The notes below the pieces were generated by a model that did no database searches, was not told the DNA's origin, and was given only the letters and a program-made list of their open reading frames with translations. From the NCBI RefSeq assembly GCF_019399895.1, contig NC_091883.1:2770377-2834376 (forward strand): a DNA stretch of 64,000 bases, read 5' to 3'. Positions 49,995-61,800 of the stretch are shown here, in pieces (position 1 is the first letter of the stretch; every line of letters starts with the position of its first letter). Both the position numbers and the translations under genes were made by a program. This DNA is from Cardiocondyla obscurior (Eukaryota; Arthropoda; Insecta; Hymenoptera; Formicidae).

Positions 49995-52900
49995 TCACAC
50001 CGTCGTTTCATTCTTTCTAAACGGCTTCAATGGCTGCAATTCTCTTTCCAATCTATCGAAGTCGTTGTAATACTCATGATCTGACTCTTCTTCGGAACTT
50101 CGCTGCCTAATTTGAGACCCGAAGGCACCATTTGGCAGAACCTTTTCCAAGTCCGGCGTGGGAATGCCTAAAGTCTGCGGCGTGAGCGGACCTTCATCTT
50201 GCGACATTATATACTCCGGATTATCCAGCGATGTCTTACCTTGAATCGTTAGAAAGTCTGGATATTTCCGGAAGCCGTTATTTAATCGCTTTGATTCGGG
50301 TTCTAGATAAAATAATTTCTATGTTATTTTATATTCGATATAAATAAATTTACTACATACTTAATATGTAACACATATAAGCAATGTTTAAAAGTAGCAG
50401 CAAATTTTCATTTCGCTCACCTGTCGGCTTAGATTCCCCAATGAGATCCATATACTGTGTAGTATTAACTGGCAGTTGTGGCGATGGCATAAGGTAATCA
50501 TCCTCATCCAATGGCAAATCAAGTTTTAAGTTCCCCACTTGAGCCTGCTGATGCACGATGTTCACTTTTGTGTCAAACACTTTCGCATCGAAGCAATCAT
50601 CCGTTACATCGCAATCTGAAATTTTCCCGTTGCTTCACTTAATAAATTCGGCCTAAGATGCTTGTACATTACTTGATTTATCGTTATTTTAACCAGAAAA
50701 ATTCTATTTAATCTTTATCAATTAATATTAAATTTTTATTTACCTCTAACACCAATCATTTTCAACGGATCTGAACAGTATCTCGAGCTCGAGCTATCCG
50801 AGCTTGCGACATGCCCGCAGTGACCATTGGGATGCGCATAATGAGTGAGCTGACCGGAAACGCCGGCTTCATGAGATGCGTTTCCAGTTCCATGATTTCC
50901 GCCGTACCTCAAGAGCTCCCTGTCCCAATTTTGTTGATTCTGCGGCGTTGGAGAATCAGCGGCCAACGGCTTACCGTTCGGCCAGCACGATTTCACGGGA
51001 GTATTTGGTGGCGAGCCGGAAGTACTCGATGCCGAAATCGCGGGCGGTAGTGGAGCCCGCGATTTCGGTTGCAGATACTCGTCAGCATCTACCAGAGCTT
51101 CAGGACCATCCATCGCCGATGCGAGATTTCGAATCATCTCCTTTTCGTCCTAAAAAATATTAATTATTATACTAACATTCGAAATAATTATCATATATTA
51201 ATTTTGATAATTTCTGTAAGTAAATATGATTATATTAACATTCAAAATAATTATCATATATTAATTTTGATAATTTCTGTAAGTAAATATGATTATATTA
51301 ACATTAGAAATAATTATCATATATCAATTTTGATAATTTCTGTAAGTAAATATGACTTACTTGTAGTGTATACGAAGGCAATCTCATATATTTATCTCCT
51401 TTAATGGCAAGATATCGTCCAGGATCTCTGGACATTTTTGCGAAATCCTCTGCCAATTCCTTGAAGCTAGGCCTGGATTCGGCGTCAAGTATCCAGCACT
51501 TAATCATGATCATATATACATCGATAGTGCAAATTGCAGGCTGCGGTAATCGTTCGCCTTTTTCCAGCAATTCCGGCACATTTCGAGCGGAGACATTTTC
51601 ATACGGTCTGCCACCATAAGTAAGAATTTCCCAAATGGTTACACCAAAGGCCCATACGTCCGATTTATGAGTAAATACTCGATGCTGAATGCATTCTAAT
51701 GCTAACCACTTGATAGGCATCTTTCCACCCGCTGCTTTATATTGTTCCTCGTTGATGTCCAACAATTTAGCAAGACCGAAGTCGGTGATCTTTACGCAAT
51801 TCGGCGTTTGAACGAGAACATTTCGCGCTGCCAAATCTCGATGAACTAATCTTCTGTCTTCCAAATAGGCCATACCTCTTGCAATTTGTGTGCACCAATT
51901 TAACAACGGTTTCGAACCAATTTTATCTTTGTACCTGCGTACAAAGTCTAACAAGCATCCCAGAGGCATTAACTGAGTTACCAACATCATCTGCGATGTC
52001 ATGCACACCGCAAGCAATTGCAACAAGTTTGGATGCTCGACGCTAGCCATAATATAAGCCTCGTCGAGAAATTCCTTGGACGTGTTTGCACCCGTACCAT
52101 CGTGAAGGACTTTTATAGCGACAGGAATTTTTACATTCTCTCCCTCAGGCACCCATACGCCTTTATATACGTTGCCGAAAGCACCATATCCTAATATACC
52201 GCCTTTTCTCATCTCTTCTTCCTTGATTATTCGTAATTTAGCAAGATTTGGCTTTACACCTGTCGGTCGAAGCGGCTCATTGTCATCTAATCCGGTCAAC
52301 GCCATCGTCATTTTCACTGTATTCTCTTTAGCTTTTGTTCTTGCACGCCAAAAGTATAATAGCACAATGATAATGATAACAAACACTCCCAATAAAACCG
52401 CTATGCCGCCCAAAACTGCTGGAGGAAAGTCATTTTCCATCTGATAACCGAGACCTATTGTTTCCACGGAGCAATATGGCTCGCTGTCAGGAGGAAATAT
52501 CTTGTGTGGGTACTCCGGAGGACAAGTTTCCGTGCAGTTAAAAGACGTTGAATTATCGTCAGGATCGCCTATTCTGTCCTAAATACAAAAAAAATTATAA
52601 ACTAATTAATATTGTAACTCTTAATTCGTTATACATATAATGTATAACCATTTTTATACTTAATGCATATTATTACTAACGTTTTAAATTTATTTCTATA
52701 TAATAAAAATTATATTTTTTAATATATTACGTACAATATAAATTTTATAGTTTCGGCATTTGTAGCATTGATTAGGTTCCGGTCCAAAGCATCCTCGGCA
52801 TTCACCAAAGCAAGGTATACATAACTGCGTGTGTGCATCCGCAAAATGATCAGCAGGACATTCATCCTCACACTGTTCGCCTCTCTTATACTTTGTACAC

Positions 52901-55847
52901 TGTTGACACACTTGCTCGTGAAAGCCGTATCCTGAGCACTTCTTACAACGTGGGTGGCACTTACGACAGACTGCTTTTCCGGCGAGAGACTTGATAGAAC
53001 CTTCTTCCAGTGGGTTCATCCACTCGTAATAATGCCCTACAATTATTGCAATAATGTAATGTCGTTTAGCATTAAGTAACATATTTAAATATTCTTTACG
53101 AGTAATATAATATCGTATTATGATTTATTTAAAATGTTACAATTAATTAATTGTTACAATTGTTACAATTAATAAATTTCTTTATGTCTTTTATTTCAAA
53201 TTATATTCTGCGACAAGAACATTTCTTATTACTTTTAAAACAAATAATTTATATAATGATACGATAATCATGAAACAAAGTTGTCATATGACTTACCATC
53301 GGGACACGGTTCTATTTTTTGCAAACATCTCTCTGTTTCTTGACCGTTCATAATTGCCTTTTCGCAACTGTGACATCCCCTGTCGCCTAAGTTGTTCTCT
53401 GGCCCTTTACAACCGCCTACACAGTTCTTGTGGCAGTGTTTACACTGGCCGCTGTCATTGTACTTCGAGGATGGGCACTCGGACACACAGAACGGTCCGT
53501 CACGCACGTGTTTGCACTTGATACATTGGTCGGCATTAGGACCGGTGCAGGAGCCGTCGCATTCTTCGTGACACATTTTACATGTTTTCTTATCCGCTTG
53601 ATAAATTCTAACAACACAATCGTAATCAATTATTAAGTGACACCACGTAAAAAAGTAATACATATAATTAACAAAAAAAAAAAGAACAAAGATAATTAAC
53701 AGATGTAAAAAATAGAGTGCAAAATTATTTTTTATTTGTGAAATGGGTAACGATAAAAATATATCGGTGAACATAAAGATATTTAGCTTTCGCGGAAGAT
53801 TTTTAATTTACCTTCAATCCATGATCTAGGAGAGCAATTTTAATTAAAAAAAGCCCGCATTATTAAAATTATTTATTTCGTATAGTATAATTCTATATTC
53901 ATCGACTTACCCTGGCGCAGTGCAATCTTGTAGACAGTCGTTTCCTAAAATAAAGTTCTTGCACGACAAACATTGCGCTGGTCCTGGCCCCCAACATCCC
54001 TCATCCGAACATTGCTCGTCGCATATCAGACCATCCTTAACTGCAATTAAAACAATATTCCATATAATCGCCGTTACTTAGACAGCTAATACGTTTGCAA
54101 ATATACTTACTGCATTCGCTATCATTTCGATTATTTGACAAAAGACTTTCATGCTCGGACGATTTCTTAATTTTGTCCCAGCTGATGCTTTGCGCGTAGC
54201 ATAGATTTTTGTTCTCCAAAATGGCGATCGAGCCGGAATAGATTTTTTTCAAAGAGCTAAGACCGAAGGAAACGAGAGAAGTCTTGACGATGTACAGCGA
54301 CGCGAAGTATTCCGTGAGCGTTCTGCCGCCGATTACCTCGAGGTTCCGAAAGTACGAGAGGTTTCTAAAATCCTTGTGGTCACCCTGAATATTAAGATAG
54401 CCGGTAATTTCCTTTAACGTTTTAAAAACTTCCAATTTGTCGGGATGCATCTTTTCGTATCGCTTGCCGAACGTATAATTTGGATAAACGTGTTGAAAGC
54501 CTTCGAAGCTTTGGTCCAAGATCGTGATGGATCCTTCGATAATGGTGCAATCCTTGAAGGTGTCGATGTTACCGGAATGCACCTTCTCTACGCCCTTGCA
54601 AGTCTTTGGACAGGGACCGTCGCAGGGAACGCACTCGCCGTTTACCGCTTTCTTTTTCGGCGGACAGGATCTCACGCATGCACCGTTGTCTTTCAAGAGA
54701 TGCTCCGGACACCGCCTCACACACGTAGCTCCGTAAGCGTACTTTCCGTCAGGATTGGCTTCCCACGAATACGTTGTTGGATTATACCTAAAACAATTAC
54801 ATTAAGATATTAATAAAATCCTCGAGTCTATTACATACTCGGTCTGTTTTGTAAACTTCGTTTCCATTAAAAAAAAAAAAATTATTTATTATTTATACGA
54901 CGAGAGAATTTAAAAGAGTATCGTTTCCTTACTTTTGCATAGACGGGCACTCTTGCGTACAAACGCCGTCGTCAAAAAAGTTCTTGCAAGCGAGGCAGTC
55001 GCTCTGTTTAGGTCCGGTGCAGCCACCCGCGCAGAAAAGATGACAGCATTCGCGCGGATTGGGACCGAAGCATCTTCCCTGCCAGCACTGAGGCGAGCAG
55101 TTCGTCTTCGAGAATTTCTGGCAGTTCTCCGGGCCTTCGCCCCAGCAGCCCTGCTCGCAGCTCTCGTCGCATGCCGGGCAGACGCGTTCCGGTGACGTAA
55201 AATTGTACACGTAAAAGTATTGTCCCCCTTGGCCGGTAATTATTTCCTCCCAATTGATAGTCTTGATGTGGCAAAGGTTGTAGTTGTTGTACATGCCCAC
55301 GCTCCCGTTGAGTATATCTATAATAAAATTAAATATATATTTTATTAAATTTATCAAATTTAATAGATTTATTAAATGCATATTTAATATTATATAATTT
55401 ATTAAATTTATTAAATTAAATGGAAATAAATTACTTCACCTCGTTTCAATTTTCTCCTAATTAATGTGCCGGATAGAAGCATGATACGTCTAATATAAAT
55501 TAGTTACGTACCTCTAAGGGATGGCATCTCCAGGTTGTGCATTTGGCACATCGTAACGAAGAGGGCGAACTCGTGGTCGTGGATATTGAGCTTGAAGAGC
55601 GTCCTGCCGCGGATGATCTGCAGGCTCGGAAGAACGATCCTGGGCACGTCCACGTGGCTGATGAGGACGTAACCGGTGACCTCCCGAATGTACTGGAGGA
55701 AGCTGAGGTCGAAGGTCTTGTTCTGGAGCCATGTGATCTCCAGGTTACCGTCGACGTAAGTACAGTTGGTGTACCGGTCTCGAAGATTCCGGTAGTGATG
55801 CTGCTTGTTGGACGGCACGGAGAGACGGCCATTTGTACCGATGCAAA
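49995..55847 (-). CDS. Egfr: Epidermal growth factor receptor (Egfr), lacking only its 5' signal-peptide exon
   Basis: Exons in transcript order are 55512-55847, 54933-55317, 54111-54787, 53911-54040, 53297-53607, 52735-53036, 51361-52578, 50744-51149, 50421-50615 and 49995-50302. All phases match, giving 1421 residues from the Cys of CIGTNGRLSVPSNK. Order: L domain I, furin-like Cys-rich region, L domain II, a long second Cys-rich region, membrane span at about 767-789, kinase with GYGAFGNVYKG, VAIKVL, gatekeeper Thr in VTQLMPLGC, HRDLAARN and DFGLAK, and a C-tail. Tail tyrosine sites include DEYLQP, QYMDLIG, DDYLMP, DNPEYIM (Shc-type NPXY) and EYYND (Grb2/Drk-type YXN). It signals through Ras/MAPK from Spitz-type EGF ligands. 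The first exon begins with two bases of a split codon, so an upstream exon is required. Confidence 0.96.
51174..51360. repeat. Egfr: Three tandem 63-bp units in an Egfr intron
   Basis: ACATTC/AGAAATAATTATCATAT recurs at exact 63-bp spacing (starting about 51175, 51238 and 51301) with only a few differences between copies. The array fills nearly all of the 211-nt intron and ends at the splice donor of the kinase exon. Confidence 0.92.
51361..52578 (-). CDS. Egfr: Egfr transmembrane and kinase exon
   Basis: A single 406-codon exon, phase 0 at both ends, carries the end of the ectodomain, the membrane span, the juxtamembrane segment and essentially the entire tyrosine kinase. The kinase keeps Lys (VAIKVL), the HRDLAARN catalytic loop, DFG and the ALE/WALECI segment, so it should be active. 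Confidence 0.96.
52735..55317 (-). CDS. Egfr: Egfr cysteine-rich and second L-domain exons (five)
   Basis: 54933-55317 holds the first furin-like segment (CPACDESCEQGCWGEG). 54111-54787 completes it and holds L domain II. 53911-54040, 53297-53607 and 52735-53036 hold the second Cys-rich region, longer than the vertebrate one, as is usual in insect Egfr. Introns are short (70-303 nt). The 53608-53910 intron holds nothing recognisable. Confidence 0.93.
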
Positions 55848-58800
55848 CTGCAAATAAAACAATTAAAATATAACACTTGCAAAATTAGTTTAAAAAAATC
55901 AGATTTATATTTAAATTAATAATAAAGCTATAAAAGGGCGGTCGAACGATATTTCTTCGTCAACGAATATTATAAAAAATTGCGTACGCAATTCTTTTTC
56001 TACTGTATACGTGGTTTAATGCAATTTTATTGAACAACTCGAATAACGGTTCAGGTAGAAGCCTAAACACACACCCACAGATACACCCACGTACGCACGC
56101 ACACCTACATATCGTTGTTGTGATTTCATCGTGCAATTACGATATTGAATTGACTGTGCTTAGCCGACAAATGTGTACTTTTATATTTTAATTAAGTATT
56201 ATACTCGAAACGATAAAAACTCTAGACGTCGCGAAAAACTATCGTCTCATTAGACAGAATTCTCCCTGTGATTCCCAATAATTATGACACAGTCATAAGT
56301 TGCGCGGAATGTATACAGAAATTAGCTGAACGAGCGAAGTTTTCTCGACGGGCAAAAACGGCCGCATAGAAAAGAGCCCAAGGCTTTATTAGATAGCTTC
56401 GCGCGAATTCCACGCGCGGTAAAAAAAAAAAAAAAACACCGATTGACGGCCCCGCGAAGGAGGCATACTCGCACGTCCGCTCCCCCGGAATTTGGTTTTG
56501 CTCGCGGCTTGAATCGCGGGGCTCGCATCCTCGGCGGGCATCTCCTCGGGCAAACGAGAGCAGCCGCGATCGGCACGCGGGCGTCGAGAGGGCCGACGAC
56601 GGGTCTTAATCTGCCCGGCGATCGGGATCATGTCGAAAAATAATAATTGCGCGGTACCGGGAGCAAGTCCTTCTTGCGCGAGGCTCGCGAAGGGATGCGC
56701 CGCAGAAGAAGGCACGTCGTTATTGCCGACAATGCCGAGGGACCGCGGGAGCGAGATGAGAAAGAACCGCCGGCGGAATCAAACGCGAACGGGTCTTCCA
56801 AATCCTGCCGAGTCCACCCGTATCGGCCAGATGCTATCGAGGAGTCGCGAGATGCCGAACGCGATGGTACCCGCGGGGCTCAGCGCCAGCAGCCCTTCGA
56901 GAATGCAGCTCGAATGCGGATCTGCATCGGGGCCACGGTTTTCTGCCCTCCCAAGTCCCGCGAATTCGAGCCGCGTCGCAGGTGAACGACTCGATTTATT
57001 GTAATGAATATTCGTCTCCACGAATTATTTTCTCTCTCTCTATCTCTCTTTTTTTTTTTTTTAAGCAAAAATGCTGTTTTTGTTCTAAAGTAAAATTTAT
57101 CATTTTGTCAATATGTTAATTAGCAAAGTAAGACGATTAAGTTCGTAATTCTTATTCTTAAAGCTTTCGCTAATTAAAAGCAAAGATGTTTCTTTTTTTT
57201 TTTTATCGACGACGATACCATCACTTTGCCATTTTATTGTTCAGGCACTACTGCCGCGGTTGAAAAGTGGATAACGTATTGCGTGACTGACGTTTTTACA
57301 GCTAATGTAGTCGACGGAGCGTTATCCGGCGAACGAGTTACGACTCGGGCGAGAAAACGTATGGCGATTCGAGTCCGACACGTCGGGGAAGAACTTATGG
57401 CCGCTTGGTGGATGGTGGTATGATAAAAAAAAAAGCACCACGAACGTTGACGGGCCGTACGAACGTTCGGACAGGCGGAAAGTGGAAGTTTCGCCGAGAA
57501 GTGTCGGCCGAGGTCGGACCACAAGCCAGGCCGACACGTTCCTCGTTCTCGTTTTCCAACCTCGGAGGGCTCACCCGCGCGAACGCGAGGTTCATCATTA
57601 GATCCCCAGGCCGGGGCCGCACCTCGGCAGAAACGTGGTGATTATCCCCGACGGCGGGGCCGCGAAAATTGCCCGCTCAGTCTTCACGCGCGGAATTAAC
57701 ATTTTGCCAAATTTACGACGTCTGCACCGCAGCCGAAGACAACGGCGGGGTGATATTGATTACGGGCGTGGTTCTCCACGAGCATCACCTTCTTCATTAT
57801 CCACAAAGGCTCCGCGAGGTAAGATACCTGACCTCGCCGCTGGAGCTAACTGCAAGCGGTTATCGCAGTTTGATATTAGGTGTAATGATCGTAGTTACGA
57901 TATTTCTTTGCGTAATCGAATCATGGGAAACGTGATACTTAGTAATAAAAAAAAAAAAAAAAGAAAGAAGAAGAATAAACCCCGAACTATATCTTAATTT
58001 AATTTTTTTTTTTTTTTAAAGAAGAACTTTAGCGATCTTTATATTTAACAGCTAAAGAGACTAGGAAGTTCCAACGGAAGCTGGAAAATTAATCTCAAAT
58101 GCAACTCTTAATGTGCGAGCAACAAATCCGATGAGAGTTGCGAAAGACGAGAGACCAAAAAGAAACGTAAGAACGTGAAGAGCGAACGAGACTAGCACGT
58201 AGCACCCATGCGTGATCTTGCGGACCGTCTTTCGCGAGGAAGAGCGTCGAAAGATTTTTATACGACACTTTAAAAACGTTCCCTTCTCCATTAAAGTCCC
58301 AAAGTAATACGAAATAACCGCACGCCGGCGGCGGCGGCACCGTTTATTTGAGCTCGTAAACATCGATACTGTCGAGCCTCTCACGATCCCCACTATCGAA
58401 ATCGTTTCTGGGTGTCAAGACCCCTCCGTCCTCCTCTCTTTCTCTTAGCCCTCTTTCCCCTCGCTACCCCCCCGTAAAATGGAGCCCTGCGGCTAAATGC
58501 CCGACGAAATAAAATCCGGGTATCGTAAACGCGCGAAATAACTATTGGTTCGAACTGCTCGAAGGAGAGAAAAAAAAGAGAACTCAAGGTGAGAAAGGAT
58601 TTCAGGGTAGGGTTAAAAAGAAGGAAAAAAAAAATAAAAAAAAAAGAGAAGGAAAGGTGGAGAACAATTTGCTTTGACAGAAATTTATATTAATATTAGA
58701 TATTCGCAATAAATTATCGGTTTAAGTATTATACGTTTCTATAACGTCGCCCGCGAGTCCGAAGACTCGGTTTAGTTTCAACTGAGTTTCACGGAGCATT

Positions 58801-61800
58801 TAATCCGAGACAACGATCGCCTAATCAGTGCCGATCCGTTCAATCGAGTGGCGGGCCAGTTTTCTTCTCCCTTGTTATTGCGACGCCGAAAGTATTCTAA
58901 TTCACGATTGGGCAACACTCCCCGGCCTTTCGCCGGGACTGAAAACGAATTGCTTTGTCATCGCGATCGTCCAGCTCAACCCTGGCCGGTTTTCTCTCGC
59001 GTAGGTCCATGCAGCCGAGATAGAACGAAGAATGAGAAAGAAAGAGAGAGAGATAAGCTCGAGCCGGGGTTGTATAAGCCTCGCGTACGTTATAACCGTG
59101 GCGTAACCATCCCAGGGCGTAACATTAATAGCTTTATGGTTTATTGCTTTCGAGTCTGCGGTTAAGTTCCTCCGCTCCCTGTGGCGCGGCCGGAGCCCGA
59201 AGGCTGCAATGCCGCGCGGTACACGTCGTCGCTCTCGCGTACCTTGATTTTTCGATTTCGTTACGTCGACGGCGTCATTATTTTATCCACGCTCGCCCCG
59301 CTTTGTCACGATTCTTCCTCCCCCGCTTACTTTGCCTCACCGCGCGCGGACCGAACACCCGACCTCAACCCTCGACCGAAAGGAGAAATTGATGATATTC
59401 ATATTTTCGACGAGAGGAACTTCTCTGCGACTCGAAAAATCAGTACAGTAGGCGCCGTTGATGCTTTTCAAAAAAATAATTTTAATACAGCTCCTTCTCC
59501 CTTTTTTTTTATTTTATACTGACGTTAATAAAGCGCAGTGTAAGGCGAGGAAATAATGACGAATCGAAATGAAGTACCGAGGCTGGTTCAGACAAGGGAC
59601 AAATGATAGTGCGTGGAATGCGCTTTGTTCGTTTCTCTCTCTTCCAACGTTATATCGTACGCTCGCTACATCTTGTTCTTTGCACCTCTGTCTCTCCACG
59701 GCTCCTTCTACTTCTCTCTTTCTCTCGTCTTACCTTGGTAACCTCGGTAGCGAGACCACGGATCGAGAGTGGACATACGAACTCTCGTTTCAAGTACAGA
59801 ATACTAATTTTTAATAAATGTTTATAAAAAAAATATATAATATATTTAATTCGTTAATTTTATTTTTATTTAATTCCTTTTAATCGTCAACGAAGAGTCA
59901 ACGTTCTCCATTCGTTAAAACAAACCAGATTGCGCGTGATATGATACTGAATGGGTCAGCGATTAGAATTTATATACCGTTTAGCTAAAAAAAAATTCCC
60001 AAGTCCCTGTCGTCTCCAGAAATAAATTTCCTTCAAGATCGCTGGCTTCAACACGCAGAGAAGTGAAATCTGATTTATAGCGACCGCTCTTTGTTCGTCA
60101 AAAAAGTACTTCAGTAGGTGTCGCGGTGGGTTGCGGCGCAACGCGAGGCTGCATTCTCGAGATGAAATGCGTTTATATTACATATCATTTTGTTAGTCAT
60201 TTGCGGTAATTTGGTAGAGATTAGGATTTAGAGATTCGAGAGGCTGCAGAGGCGTTGCCGTTCCTTTCCTTCGCGGATTTAATCGCTCGATCGTCGATCG
60301 ATGATCACCTGGCCGATAACACTTATATGTGGGCGTGCGGCTATATCATTCCTCCTCCCCAGCATCGTGCAATGATCTACCCGATCCCGTAGACCCTCCG
60401 CGAAATACCTGACCCTCGGGCCGGTATCGTTTAACATCCCCGATCGAGCGGCATCGAGTGCCCCGTTCTTTCGTAACGCGCGCTAAATTACCTGTCCCTT
60501 TTAACGTCGTGCGTGAAGCTTGAAGTGCCTCGCGGGCCTCCTCATCTGTGAGAAAGTCCGCGAAAGCTTGGGAAAGGCACCGTCATTTTCGCGAGAAATC
60601 TGTTTAACCTAAACGTCAAAGCTGCAGCTGTCCCGATCCGACGTAATCTTTAATCGATTATCTATTTATTTACGCGGCTACCGCGGATGTAAATTAATCG
60701 CGCAAAACACGCTCGCCGAGCCTATCGAGTGAGATGAGTTATTACGTTTGTACTATGCACGCGTACGTCGCATTAGATCGCGGAATGCAAGGCGATAAGT
60801 TTAAGTAACGGGGCAATTAAAGCGTAATTAAAAGCCGCAACACGCGAAGATATCGTCAGCGAGAAGGCCGAGTTGATAAAACACGAGACGTTCGCTCGGG
60901 ACAAGTTAATTCGGTTTCCTCACGTTGATTCGCCCGGCCGCGATCTATGTGCGGCGCGTGGATTTTATTCAACAGGTATACGAGGCTCGGGACAAATTAG
61001 ACGTATCCTCCGCGCCGTCTCACCGGTGCCCTCTCATTCCGAATAATGACTCGCAAGTGTCGTACACAAAGTTCGAGACCACGCTCTCCTCTCCGGGTTT
61101 TTCGCGTGTCATCACGTCAATCGACGATCGCCGCGGCCTTAAGTCTTTCCGATACGGCGCACAATGCGCGGCTTAAGAGGAAACGTTGACAGCTCCCATT
61201 CGTGCCGGAGATCTCATCTCGATCGCGCCCATTGTCGCAACGCCCGTGCGCGCGTCATCACGCGTCGAGAACCCTTGATTAACCCTCGACCGGGAAGGGG
61301 GAGGAGGGAGGTGGGTTGCATTCAAATCGCGACACGAGTTTCGGGGACGGTCGCACCGAAGGGACCCCGCGAGGCGATCTCAAACCGAAGTGCTCGGCAC
61401 CTGCACGGCCACCTGTTACTCGGTCTCACCTCGAGATTGTCGCACGAGCCCAGAAATGCCCGGCGGGCAGATTGCGAGAGACGTCAAGCGAGGATGATTA
61501 ATAAGAATCGGCTCATCTGTTATGCCGCGTGTGCAATCTCTCCTTGGAATGCCGCGGCAATTGAATCGCGGCCCGCACAATCATCGCTCGTCCATTGCTC
61601 ATTCCGACCCAATCAACGTTTTTGATGGATTTCGAATACCTTTCGCTCTGCTAATAACGAGATCTTGAAAATGGAGTTTCTTACAAGGTTGAAGGCAAAT
61701 GCGGCGATAAAAGGCAGAAGTTTCTATCTTTAAAAAAAAAAATAATAATTATTCTATCGGTATCTTAATTTATTCTTCATTATAAGTACTATAAGTCGAT

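Noticed and set aside
58061..58393. Minus-strand frame with a hydrophobic stretch (VLVSFALHVLTFLFG) as Egfr signal-peptide exon
   Set aside because: No start codon lies close before the hydrophobic part and no donor leaving one base follows it in frame.
61164..61625. 153-codon plus-strand frame in the Egfr upstream region
   Set aside because: Arg/Pro/His-rich translation of CpG-rich DNA, no domain, no splice or start context.
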